From JBLMYQ01 sp050258375 (lineage in GTDB: Bacteria > Bacillota > Clostridia > Acetivibrionales > UBA4821): 64,000 nucleotides of DNA. The stretch is from the NCBI GenBank assembly GCA_050258375.1, contig JBLMYQ010000082.1:1-64000 (forward strand). Direction: 5' to 3'. Positions 1 through 7,855 of the stretch are shown in pieces. The translations under genes were made by a program, and so were the position numbers. Under the pieces are notes generated by a model that was not told the origin of the DNA, did not search any database, and saw only the letters and a program-made list of their open reading frames with translations. Every line of letters starts with the position of its first letter. Positions within the stretch are counted from its first letter, which is position 1.

Positions 1-2
1 CT

Positions 3-395
3 TTTATACTATTCACTACGCCCGAAAGCGCTGGACAGCCCGAAGCAAACATAGCTTTATATGTTCCACAAGAAATATACGGAGATAAAATTACTCGTGA
101 AGAAATTGCAGCACTGGTGACATCATCGACTGAACTTCTTTCTGAAACATTTATTAACTTGGAACAATATGGCTACGCTTTATTAGCACAAAAGCCTGGT
201 TATGAATACGATAAAAGTAACGGTTTTTATTTTTGCCGTACGTTTTGCCTAAAAAATAATTTTTTGTCAGTTGGAGGATTTGATGATGAAGTGTTAGCCG
301 AAATCATTAAGCATCCAGAACTGCTTGCAAGAATCATTATGGATGAGCTTTGGAAAATAGGTCAAGAATTTGGTAAAGCTATGAAAAATGAATAA
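3..395 (+). CDS. Hypothetical protein, 3' part only
   Basis: An open frame enters from the left edge of the window and stays open to the stop at 393-395, giving at least 130 residues. A GTG at 117 could be read as a start, but the frame is open and protein-like upstream of it (TTPESAGQPEANIALYVPQE), so the true start is probably outside the window. The C-terminal part is acidic, with aromatic residues and no membrane segment; I do not recognise a family. A strong hairpin terminator follows 20 bp after the stop. It is convergent with ruvA, in the position where ruvB would normally lie. Confidence 0.6.
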   Translation, partial: FILFTTPESAGQPEANIALYVPQEIYGDKITREEIAALVTSSTELLSETFINLEQYGYALLAQKPGYEYDKSNGFYFCRTFCLKNNFLSVGGFDDEVLAEIIKHPELLARIIMDELWKIGQEFGKAMKNE

Positions 396-414
396 TGATA
401 CCTTTTATCTAATT

Positions 415-449
415 AAAGAGCGCTTCATTCTGAAACGCTCTTTTTTTTT
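415..449 (+). terminator. Rho-independent terminator
   Basis: The stem AAAGAGCG/CGCTCTTT (415-422 with 436-443) encloses a 13-nt loop and is followed by a run of T. It ends the plus-strand gene at the left edge and could also act on ruvA from the other strand, since A residues precede the stem. Confidence 0.85.
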
Positions 450-476
450 ATTGAACCATATGCAGAATACTATTTT

Positions 477-1061
477 TTATCTTGAGAAACTCTTCAATGC
501 CTGCTTAATTATATCCTCAATCGCTGCATTTTCCACATCAATCTGATTAAGCACACTTAGTGCATCCTTTGATGAATACCCCAAAACCTGCAAGGCATTT
601 AGTGCTTCCAGCTTCTTTCCTCCCAATCCTGCATTTTCTTCTGTAATTTCTATTCCATCCTCGGATTTAACCTTGTCTCTTAATTCCAGAATTATTCTTT
701 GAGCCGTTTTCAGACCAATACCGGAAATGCTTTTTAATACTGCTATATCGTTAGTTATAACAGCAAGACTGAATTTTGAAGGTGATAATCCGGACAAAAC
801 TGAAATAGCTGCTTTTGGTCCAATTCCGGAAACTGAAATAAGAAGCTCAAAAACCCTGAGCTCCTCTTGCGTAAGAAATCCAAACAAGCTGATATTATCT
901 TCTCTTACATGCATATATGTAAAGATTTTTGTCTCGCTTCCTAGTGAAATTTTATCCAAAGTGGATAAGGAGGAATAGATTTTATAGCCAATACCTGAAT
1001 TTTCAATTACCAGGTATTCTTTATTAATATTTTGGATTGTTCCTTTAATATATGAAAGCAT
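477..1061 (-). CDS. ruvA: Holliday junction branch migration protein RuvA
   Basis: This 194-residue protein is the DNA-binding subunit of the RuvAB complex, which moves Holliday junctions during recombinational repair. It has the usual order: an N-terminal OB-fold (MLSYIKGTIQNINKEYLVIE), two helix-hairpin-helix motifs (VSGIGPKAA near 80 and ISGIGLKTA near 113), an acidic linker and a C-terminal UBA-like RuvB-binding domain (LNALQVLGYSSKDA). Length is normal. GGAGAG lies 6 bp before the ATG. The expected downstream partner ruvB is absent: the next gene, at the window edge, is on the opposite strand and unrelated. Family assignment is firm. Confidence 0.95.
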   Translation of the reverse strand: MLSYIKGTIQNINKEYLVIENSGIGYKIYSSLSTLDKISLGSETKIFTYMHVREDNISLFGFLTQEELRVFELLISVSGIGPKAAISVLSGLSPSKFSLAVITNDIAVLKSISGIGLKTAQRIILELRDKVKSEDGIEITEENAGLGGKKLEALNALQVLGYSSKDALSVLNQIDVENAAIEDIIKQALKSFSR

Positions 1062-1080
1062 GTTTCTCTCCTATAAATTT

Positions 1081-1141
1081 AGAATACAGAAGTCAGGAGT
1101 CAGAATAAACCTTTATGTATGTATTCTGAATTCTGTATTCT
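1081..1141. repeat. Nested inverted repeat between cheR and ruvA
   Basis: AGAATACAGAA (1081-1091) pairs exactly with TTCTGTATTCT (1131-1141), and CAGAATA (1101-1107) pairs with TATTCTG (1122-1128). The result is an imperfect cruciform of about 60 bp between cheR and ruvA. There is no T run, so it does not look like a simple terminator. It may be a small dispersed repeat. Confidence 0.6.
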
Positions 1142-1193
1142 GTATTCTTGATTTAAACTTTACATTTTAAATTTTACGCTTTACACTTGTTTA

Positions 1194-1976
1194 TTAACCA
1201 CTCCTAGTCTTTTGATAAAAGAATGTGTTTGCTGAAGTAAAGTTATACCTTGAAGAAAGAATTATCTGTTCGGTGCTTCCCACAAACAAAACTCCGCCTT
1301 CTCTGAGGGACTTGCTAAAGTTTGTATAAACTTGAGATTTTGCCTCCTCAGTAAAATATATAAGTACATTTCTACAAACAATCAAATCAAGATTCTCAGG
1401 ATACTTATCTGCCAGGAGATTATGATTTCTAAATTCGATGCATTGTTTTACTTCATTTTTAATACGATAGAAATCACCTTCCTCGTGAAAGTACTTTGGA
1501 ATCATTTCTCTTGGAAGGCTGTCAAGGCTCTTGGGATTATATATACCAGCCTGTGCTTTTGCTATTACCTCTTTATCTATATCAGTAGCCAATATCTTTA
1601 TTTGATTTAATGGAAGGTATCTGTTCATCGCAAACACTAAGGAATACGGTTCTTCTCCTGTAGAACAGGCAGCACTCCATATCTTCAGATTACTAATGCC
1701 TTTCATTAGCATTGGTATAATCTCCTGTTCAAGAACCTCCCACTGTTTGGGATTTCTGTAGAATTCAGATACGTTTATAGTTATATAATTAACAAATTCA
1801 TCATATAGGGCTTTATCAGTTTTTATAGCTCTTACATAGCTTTCATAGTCAGAAAAATTGCGTTTGAGTATTAAAGAATCAATTCTTCTCTTCATTTGCC
1901 TTTCCTTGTAGCTAGCTAGATTGATCCCTGTTATTTGAAAAATAGCCTGTGTAAATTGCTCGTAAGTATCTAACAT
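1194..1976 (-). CDS. cheR: CheR-type protein-glutamate O-methyltransferase
   Basis: This enzyme uses S-adenosylmethionine to methylate glutamates on chemoreceptors and so sets their sensitivity. The 260 residues comprise the small all-helical N domain (about 1-75) and the SAM-binding domain, with the motifs IWSAACSTGEEPYSL (about 98-112), the acidic ILATDID strand, and DLIVCRNVLIYF near 200. No other chemotaxis gene is adjacent, though a methyl-accepting receptor lies at 27.6 kb. It ends 1194 and lies 20 bp downstream of ndk on the same strand, suggesting co-transcription. Family is certain; its target receptor is not. Confidence 0.93.
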   Translation of the reverse strand: MLDTYEQFTQAIFQITGINLASYKERQMKRRIDSLILKRNFSDYESYVRAIKTDKALYDEFVNYITINVSEFYRNPKQWEVLEQEIIPMLMKGISNLKIWSAACSTGEEPYSLVFAMNRYLPLNQIKILATDIDKEVIAKAQAGIYNPKSLDSLPREMIPKYFHEEGDFYRIKNEVKQCIEFRNHNLLADKYPENLDLIVCRNVLIYFTEEAKSQVYTNFSKSLREGGVLFVGSTEQIILSSRYNFTSANTFFYQKTRSG

Positions 1977-1996
1977 GTAATTCCCCTTCCACCACT

Positions 1997-2404
1997 TTAT
2001 TTAACTTCAGGGAAAAACCTTGCCACTTCAATTTCTGCACTTTCAACAGCATCAGAACCGTGAATAAGATTTTCATAAGAATTAAAACCAAAATCTCCTC
2101 TTATTGTTCCGGGTGCCGCTTCTGTTACGAGAGTTTTACCTATCATCATTCTCATCATTGTTATAACATCTTCACCTTCAACTATCATAGCTACAACTTC
2201 TCCTGATGTCATATAACCAACCATATCATTAAAAAAGCTCTTTCCTTTACAATGCGCATAATGCTCTTCGACTACTGCCTTGTCGAGCTTTGCCATCTTC
2301 ATATGAGAAATCTTAAAACCCTTTCTTTCTATCCTTCCGACAATTTCACCTACAAGTCTTCTTTTAACTGCATCAGGTTTTAAGAGTATTACGGTTCTTT
2401 CCAT
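1997..2404 (-). CDS. ndk: Nucleoside diphosphate kinase
   Basis: Ndk transfers the gamma phosphate between nucleoside tri- and diphosphates through a phosphohistidine. The 135 residues show the N-terminal MERTVILLKPDAV strand and the active-site signature NLIHGSDAVESA, whose His carries the phosphate. Length matches bacterial Ndk. The ribosome site AAGGAGG precedes the ATG at good spacing. It heads the ndk-cheR pair on the minus strand. Confidence 0.97.
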   Translation of the reverse strand: MERTVILLKPDAVKRRLVGEIVGRIERKGFKISHMKMAKLDKAVVEEHYAHCKGKSFFNDMVGYMTSGEVVAMIVEGEDVITMMRMMIGKTLVTEAAPGTIRGDFGFNSYENLIHGSDAVESAEIEVARFFPEVK

Positions 2405-2856
2405 TTATATTTCCTCCTTGTGAATAATTGATTAAGCGGATGTACTACGCCTATTGTTTACCTAGATTCTAACATATATTACTACAAAAAAAAAGCGTGA
2501 CATTATAAAAATGTCACGAAAAATAATGTAAAGGGGGTCTCAATGTGTTTTGTGAGGTCATTAATATTATTGACATATTTAAAAGTTTTATACATTTTAT
2601 TTTAGATTCTTAAAATTTTATTGTTTTTTTCTTCCTTTATAATGCTGTATGAATAGTCTAAATAGTTAGTATACCAATTTTTGTAATAAATAAGTAGTAA
2701 AAAACCTGTCTTTTCTATTGAATTTTAATATGAATTTTGATAAAGTTAATATTTGTAAAAATAAATATATTCTTCTAATGGTCATAAAACTTTTTGTACC
2801 AGGTAGTTTAACTCATTATAATCCTAAAATTTTAGGGAAAGAAGGAGGTCGTTTGC
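2405..2856. other. AT-rich intergenic region with one strong hairpin
   Basis: About 450 bp between the divergent ndk and the 2857 gene, with no supportable gene. It is very AT-rich. The one clear structure is a perfect 9-bp stem CGTGACATT/AATGTCACG (2496-2518) with an A run on its left side, which would be a terminator shape on the minus strand although no minus-strand gene feeds it. The remainder presumably carries the promoters of both flanking genes. Confidence 0.5.
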
Positions 2857-3426
2857 ATGTTTAAAACGCATTTAGAAAACCCCGATCCTGAAAATCTAAT
2901 AGTTGTAAAGGCTGCAGAGCTTATAGATTGCAGCGTACAAGAGTACTTGAAAAAAGGTCATTCCCACAATAATAATTGGCATATTTTTGTTCCCAACACA
3001 AGACTCCCAGATTTTAGCTCTCTTGAAGTAGAGGTAAGTCCGGCAGACACTGTAACTAATACTTTATGCTTGCACAAACTTTCCAGAAATGGTAACTGGG
3101 CCTTCATACAAAACTCGGGACAGCCTGACAATCCCTGTGTGCCTTTGTGCGCAGTATCCGTACCCGGTCATAGCTTTGAATTTTTCTATGCACCTGCTAA
3201 TAGAAATTTTGATAAAGAGCCTGCCATATTTGCACTGAACACTAAGTTACTTTGGGCTTTCATTTATCCACAAGGCTATTTCTCTTGGGGTAGAAAAGCG
3301 GATTTATTCATTTTAGCCTTTAAAGAAATATCAAAAAGCCTTCCCAATATTGAGCTTCGCGAAAATCTGCATTCTGAGCAGGACACCACTGTTTGCCTAT
3401 TCTGCGGACTGCCTGATTTACTTTAA
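2857..3426 (+). CDS. Hypothetical protein
   Basis: A 189-residue soluble protein, with GAAGGAGG before the ATG. I do not recognise its family. Visible features are a Cys pair in CLFCGLPDLL at the extreme C terminus, several other Cys (PCVPLCAVSV near 90), and many aromatic residues (NGNWAF, EFFYAPANRNF, LLWAFIYPQGYFSWG). There is no signal peptide or membrane helix. It stands alone between divergent and convergent neighbours and ends at a strong terminator, so it is a single-gene unit. A metal- or redox-linked role would be a guess from the Cys residues only. Confidence 0.8.
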   Translation: MFKTHLENPDPENLIVVKAAELIDCSVQEYLKKGHSHNNNWHIFVPNTRLPDFSSLEVEVSPADTVTNTLCLHKLSRNGNWAFIQNSGQPDNPCVPLCAVSVPGHSFEFFYAPANRNFDKEPAIFALNTKLLWAFIYPQGYFSWGRKADLFILAFKEISKSLPNIELRENLHSEQDTTVCLFCGLPDLL

Positions 3427-3444
3427 GGCTGAGTTCCGGACATA

Positions 3445-3475
3445 AAAATAAAGCGCTTAAGCGCTTTATTTTTTT
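3445..3475 (+). terminator. Bidirectional rho-independent terminator
   Basis: The stem AAAATAAAGCGC/GCGCTTTATTTT is flanked by A on the left and T on the right. It sits between the convergent 2857 gene and speD, and can serve both. Confidence 0.9.
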
Positions 3476-3486
3476 CTATATATATA

Positions 3487-3861
3487 TTATAAGTTTGCAA
3501 CTTTTACTGGTTCTTCGAATAATCCTCGTTTCACCTCTGTTGCAGTCATATGCTCGGCACAAAACTTTTCTGTCAAGTAGTTACATGAATCCCAAGGATT
3601 AATCCTATCTCCGCATGTAAATACATCAACAGCCGCATAACCAAGTTCCGGCCACGTATGAATAGTCAGATGTGATTCGGATATAACCACTACCCCACTC
3701 ACACCTTGCGGACTAAATTTATGGAAGGCCACTTCCCTTACTTCTGCTCCAGCCTCTAAAGCTGAATTAACCATGATTCTTTCAATTTTGCTCGCGTCAT
3801 TGAGTATATCTGCAGAGCATCCATAAATTTCTGCCAAAATATGACGGCCCAAAGTATTCAT
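3487..3861 (-). CDS. speD: S-adenosylmethionine decarboxylase proenzyme
   Basis: This enzyme makes decarboxylated SAM, the aminopropyl donor for spermidine synthesis. The proenzyme cleaves itself to make a pyruvoyl cofactor. From the chosen ATG at 3861 it is 124 residues, the usual size of the short bacterial SpeD. GGAGG lies 7 bp upstream of that ATG, whereas the ATG 15 codons further up has no such site. The self-cleavage site is the Glu-Ser in VVISESHLTIHTWPE, and the downstream VDVFTCGD carries the catalytic Cys. No spermidine synthase gene is adjacent. Confidence 0.95.
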   Translation of the reverse strand: MNTLGRHILAEIYGCSADILNDASKIERIMVNSALEAGAEVREVAFHKFSPQGVSGVVVISESHLTIHTWPELGYAAVDVFTCGDRINPWDSCNYLTEKFCAEHMTATEVKRGLFEEPVKVANL

Positions 3862-4089
3862 TTCCGTTCCTCCTTTATTGGATAAAAATATCAACCACCT
3901 TTTCATTTATTTTTAAGGCAATGAGAATATTTTAGCAATTTTTCTCGAAAAGTCAATACTTTTTTATTAAATTTAATTATTTTTTTGCATTAGTATAATT
4001 TATTCCAGCTTTCCTTGAGCTTGCTCTGTTTTTTACATAAAGTCACCGCATTTACGCAAGCACTTTAGCTATTTGTTTATTATATAATT

Positions 4090-5106
4090 CTATTCATATA
4101 AAATTGATAATATTTCGATTATATTGAAAAATACAAAGACTAACAAGATTATTACTATTGACCAATTTGACAGAATTGATATCAAATCATTCTTAACAGA
4201 AGCTATAGACTTTTTAAAAGCTTGGTTTTCCTGCTGCGCACCTCCCAGGAAAAATCTATATGTCCTTCCTTTTCTTAAAGCATTTTCCCTAAAAGAAGTT
4301 ACATAATTAAACCCTATTAAGCATATGGCAATTACCATCAATGCAAAGGCCACAAGCATTGACATAATAAGATATTCAGGCATTCCCGGAAGTCTTTCCG
4401 GCTGCTCAGGCATTGTTTTTGCTGCATAAAATATACAAAGGCTAATGCCGTTGAAGGTAAAATGAGTAAGTATTCCCGGGATTATTGAATTTGATTTTAC
4501 TACAAGATAACCCGCAAGAAGAGCAATAATAAACGGTCCCGTGACCCTTATAATAGAAAAATGAATCAAGGCAAATAGAATAGCAGTAATTACAATTGCT
4601 TTAACCGTTCCCCTATTTTCATAAGCTTTTAAAACAATTCCTCTAAAAAGTGCTTCTTCACAAATTGCAGGTGTGAGAGCAATAAGGAACAGCCCCAGAT
4701 ACATATTTGCAGGTATCATATTATCCATAACATTACCGGGCTTACCAATAACAATTGTATAAATGTGATAAACTATTATACTTGTAAAAGCGCTCACAAA
4801 CCAAGCTGCCGCAGCCATTATAACAGTCAGCAAGCCTGCTGAAAAATTAATAGGCTTCAAGCGGAAAACTTCTTTAATATTCAGCTTATTTATAATTGTA
4901 AATACTATTATAGGAATAAGAATAAACACATATTGGTCAATCAACAAAAGTGAAATCTTTACTATCTCATTTGATGCTGCAAGCTGTGAAAATTCAAAAT
5001 TAAATAAATTTTCTAATACCGGAAAAAGAATTTGCGGCAGAATTGCAAGCAAAAACACTACCACAAAAAGCAATTTATTAGCTTGAGTAACCTTAACCTT
5101 GTTCAT
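4090..5106 (-). CDS. CPBP family intramembrane metalloprotease
   Basis: A 338-residue multi-pass membrane protein of the CAAX-prenyl-protease/bacteriocin-processing (ABI/CPBP) family. The three conserved motifs are visible: CEEALFRG (EExxxR), ALIHFSI (FxxxH-like) and GILTHFTFNG, all in the middle of hydrophobic helices. About eight membrane segments surround them, and a charged C-terminal stretch precedes a last helix. Its substrate is unknown; members in Firmicutes range from immunity proteins to processing proteases. It is followed by corA upstream on the same strand, 55 bp away, with a repeat hairpin between. Confidence 0.85.
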   Translation of the reverse strand: MNKVKVTQANKLLFVVVFLLAILPQILFPVLENLFNFEFSQLAASNEIVKISLLLIDQYVFILIPIIVFTIINKLNIKEVFRLKPINFSAGLLTVIMAAAAWFVSAFTSIIVYHIYTIVIGKPGNVMDNMIPANMYLGLFLIALTPAICEEALFRGIVLKAYENRGTVKAIVITAILFALIHFSIIRVTGPFIIALLAGYLVVKSNSIIPGILTHFTFNGISLCIFYAAKTMPEQPERLPGMPEYLIMSMLVAFALMVIAICLIGFNYVTSFRENALRKGRTYRFFLGGAQQENQAFKKSIASVKNDLISILSNWSIVIILLVFVFFNIIEILSILYE

Positions 5107-5129
5107 ACAAACTCCTCAAGAACTATTTC

Positions 5130-5161
5130 CCCTCTATTTTAAGAGAGGGGATAGGGGTGAG
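5130..5161. repeat. Dispersed CCCCTCT hairpin repeat
   Basis: CCCCTCTATTTTAAGAGAGGGG followed by ATAGGGGTGAG lies between corA and the CPBP gene. Closely similar sequence (in either orientation) recurs at 11354, 30160 and 54270 in this window, always between genes. Confidence 0.65.
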
Positions 5162-6109
5162 TTAAATCCATTTTTTCTTTCTAAAGTAAAATAACATTCC
5201 AATTGATAGTAAAGCCATGAACCCCATTACCGAATAATAACCATACTTATAGCGAAGCTCAGGCATATTATCAAAGTTCATTCCATATATTCCTGCAATA
5301 AGCGTTAGGGGAAGAAAAATTGTAGAAATCATTGTAAACACTTTCATTATCTGATTTAGCTGGTTTGATGTTTCAGACTCATAAGCTTCCCTTAAGCTTG
5401 CAATAAACTGATACAACTCACTTATGTCGCTGTCAAGCTTTGCAAATTTAATATCAATATTATTAAAATATTTAATCATATCATCATTTATAATCTCATT
5501 TTCATTTAATAAAAGCACATCGCTTATATATGTAAGATAGTTAAGATATCTTCTGACCTTAAAAACCTGTCTTCTCATAGTTATAAGCTCATTAACCATT
5601 ACGCTTTTCCCTACTTTTAAAACCTTTTCTTCCTGCGCTTCTATTCTTCTTTCCAACTCTCTGATTACCCCAAGGCTTTTTTGTACCAATCTATCAAATA
5701 ATAAATACAGCATCTTGTTTGAAGGGTTTGATATACCTTTAAGTAAAATATCAGAGCTGCTTAAAAGCTCACCTTCAACAGCTTTTACCAAATCAGTTTC
5801 TTCATTGGATGAAATTATCAGAAAATTTTTGCCAGTATAAATAACAACCGGCTGCACAATAACCTTACCTTCAACTATTCTTGGAATATTCAATGCTATA
5901 GTATAATAATTATTATGGGTTTCTATTCCAAGATTATACTTTTTATCCATGTGGTCTGCATTTAAGCAGGTTTTGATATCAAATTTTTCTCCAATCAAAT
6001 CAAATTCGCTCTCATGCATTATTATAAAATAGTGTTTTGAATAATCAATATTTTCATGACTTAGCTTAAAATGCTGAGCACTTGCGTTTTCAATAATATA
6101 CGCTCTCAT
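5162..6109 (-). CDS. corA: CorA-type divalent cation channel
   Basis: Predicted Mg2+/Co2+ channel of the inner membrane, 315 residues. The long soluble N-terminal region ends in a charged helical coiled-coil stalk (residues about 140-255). Two C-terminal membrane helices follow, the first ending in the signature IYGMNFDNMPEL (the GMN selectivity motif), and the tail is basic (FRKKKW). This is the usual topology for the pentameric family. It may be co-transcribed with the 5-formyltetrahydrofolate cyclo-ligase gene 13 bp upstream. Confidence 0.92.
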   Translation of the reverse strand: MRAYIIENASAQHFKLSHENIDYSKHYFIIMHESEFDLIGEKFDIKTCLNADHMDKKYNLGIETHNNYYTIALNIPRIVEGKVIVQPVVIYTGKNFLIISSNEETDLVKAVEGELLSSSDILLKGISNPSNKMLYLLFDRLVQKSLGVIRELERRIEAQEEKVLKVGKSVMVNELITMRRQVFKVRRYLNYLTYISDVLLLNENEIINDDMIKYFNNIDIKFAKLDSDISELYQFIASLREAYESETSNQLNQIMKVFTMISTIFLPLTLIAGIYGMNFDNMPELRYKYGYYSVMGFMALLSIGMLFYFRKKKWI

Positions 6110-6122
6110 TGCCGCTCCTCCC

Positions 6123-6698
6123 TTAAACAGTTATTATCCTTTTTTCAGTAATTACCATATCCATTTTAATGTCATTCTCTCCTGCCCTTATACCTTCTAA
6201 TACTTGAAAATCATATGCAAGCGCAATCTTGGGAATACTTTCAGGCACTGAAGACAGGAATTTGTCATAATAGCCTTTCCCATAACCAACCCGATTCAAA
6301 TTTAAATCAAATGCCACACCAGGTATAATTATTAATTCAGCTTTTTGAGGCAGAACAATTCTCTCAACATTTGGAACAGGCTCCAGAATTCCGTAGCTTC
6401 CTATTTGAAGTTCTTTTTTAAAATCAAATATTCTATAAAACTCAAGCTCAAACGTATGCTTTATTGAATGAGGCAAGCATACAGTCTTTCCTTTATTAAT
6501 ACTATTCAAAAGAACAGTGCGGGTTTCAACCTCACTTTTACTATTAATATAAGCAAAAATAATGTTTGCCTCTTTATATTCTTTTAACTTCTCAAGCTTT
6601 TTGCAGATAACCTTACTGTATTCTTCTCTTTCTTCTGGTGCCAATAATTCACGTCGATTTAAAACTGCTTTTCTGATTTCATTTTTTTCAATGCTCAC
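6123..6698 (-). CDS. 5-formyltetrahydrofolate cyclo-ligase
   Basis: Converts 5-formyl-THF to 5,10-methenyl-THF with ATP, recycling folate one-carbon units that the glycine cleavage system elsewhere in the window also feeds. I chose the GTG at 6698, giving 191 residues starting SIEKNEIRKAVLNRR; the reading frame extends further, but that part overlaps the upstream gene and is unlike the family. The GTG shares its G with the upstream stop (TAGTG), and GGGGG lies 13 bp before it. The signature VGYGKGYYDKFL is near the C terminus. Coupled to the DUF2085 gene. Confidence 0.92.
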   Translation of the reverse strand: MSIEKNEIRKAVLNRRELLAPEEREEYSKVICKKLEKLKEYKEANIIFAYINSKSEVETRTVLLNSINKGKTVCLPHSIKHTFELEFYRIFDFKKELQIGSYGILEPVPNVERIVLPQKAELIIIPGVAFDLNLNRVGYGKGYYDKFLSSVPESIPKIALAYDFQVLEGIRAGENDIKMDMVITEKRIITV

Positions 6699-7351
6699 TA
6701 AATATACAATCCCCCAAAAACATATCTTTTTAATACATATAATGCTACAAATATGCAGCACACACCAATAAGTGAAATTGCTCTCCTCTTATTTTCTGAA
6801 CTTATTCCAATAAGAGATACTATAGAGTCAACTATCAAATAAAACATGGTTATAATACCCATAACTAAAAGCGAGCTTACAACAGCCCAAGGTATAATAC
6901 CATTATAAACCAGAGAAATAAATATAATAAAAATAAATGTTTCTGCTCCCAGCTCTCCTGATGTTTTGAAAGGAGCTATCTTGTTACTTTTATTCGGATT
7001 ATAATTTCTAGCAACTACAAAAAAAACAGCAAGCGGAAATCCAAAGAATCCGCCTGTTATTAGCCTGGTCAGGTTATCTGTGTTTCTTACCCCCATATAA
7101 GATGTCGCACCGTCTATTATCATAGGTACCATCATCAGAATCAGGATTAAAGCATGTTTTAATTTGGGAGGCCAGTCTGCATTCAGCCTTCTGTTTAAGG
7201 CAAGAAAAGCAATACCGAAAATTATTCCTATGTATATTCCAGTATCCCTTGCACAAACCATTAAATAAATATTATCAATGAGTAGGGTTCGTTCTTTTAT
7301 TTGATGGCAAACAAGAGAGCCCATAAATCTAAAAAAAATTTCAATAAGCAT
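6698..7351 (-). CDS. DUF2085 family membrane protein
   Basis: A 217-residue protein with about six membrane helices. The N-terminal SLVCHQIKERTLLIDN and MVCARDTGIYIGI motifs match the DUF2085 family, in which a CHQ and a CAR.TG motif are conserved; I name the family from that pattern. The function is unknown. It overlaps the 5-FTHF cyclo-ligase start by one base and lies 3 bp downstream of the zinc-ribbon gene, so the three are one transcription unit. Confidence 0.8.
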   Translation of the reverse strand: MLIEIFFRFMGSLVCHQIKERTLLIDNIYLMVCARDTGIYIGIIFGIAFLALNRRLNADWPPKLKHALILILMMVPMIIDGATSYMGVRNTDNLTRLITGGFFGFPLAVFFVVARNYNPNKSNKIAPFKTSGELGAETFIFIIFISLVYNGIIPWAVVSSLLVMGIITMFYLIVDSIVSLIGISSENKRRAISLIGVCCIFVALYVLKRYVFGGLYI

Positions 7352-7354
7352 TTT

Positions 7355-7834
7355 TTATTTGAACCTTAAATCCGGATATGCCTTCATTATACTATAAACA
7401 AACATTCCATAAAGCAAACAGCAGATGCTTATTAATGCAAAAATTACAAGAGATGCAACAAGCAAAGACTTTCCGAAAGACCTTCTATCAGCATCCTCTT
7501 CATCAGACATAAATATAATAGCAGCTATAATTCCAAGCATCTGCCCGAAGCCAGGAATTACACAAGATAATGCTGTAATCAAGACCTTCTTTGCATTACT
7601 AAGCGGCTTTTGTGAATTTTGGTTATAGCCAATCGTGAGACTATCGCCAGATTCACCTACAGCGGCTTGCTCTTTTTCTCCTCTATTTTCGATTGCTTCC
7701 TCAGATATCGCTTGCTTTTCTCCGTCTGTGATTACTTCTTGGGGAACTTCGCTTACAATACTTCCGCAAAAAGGGCATCTTCTTGTATTAATATGTATAG
7801 CTTCTCCACAGAATTCACATTTCTTTTTATCCAA
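7355..7834 (-). CDS. Zinc-ribbon membrane protein, unknown function
   Basis: A 159-residue protein. The N terminus is a zinc ribbon of two CxxC knuckles (CEFCGEAI and CPFCGSIV, residues 6-27), followed by an acidic linker (about 35-75) and two hydrophobic segments (about 85-110 and 125-150). This layout is common among small Firmicute membrane proteins with no assigned role. Gene spacing of 3 bp to the DUF2085 gene suggests that the two membrane proteins act together, which is inference. Confidence 0.8.
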   Translation of the reverse strand: MDKKKCEFCGEAIHINTRRCPFCGSIVSEVPQEVITDGEKQAISEEAIENRGEKEQAAVGESGDSLTIGYNQNSQKPLSNAKKVLITALSCVIPGFGQMLGIIAAIIFMSDEEDADRRSFGKSLLVASLVIFALISICCLLYGMFVYSIMKAYPDLRFK

Positions 7835-7855
7835 AATTAATCCCCTCTTCCGAAT

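Noticed and set aside
2496..2518. Terminator for a minus-strand gene
   Set aside because: The hairpin has the right shape on the minus strand, but no minus-strand gene lies upstream of it; noted only as an inverted repeat.
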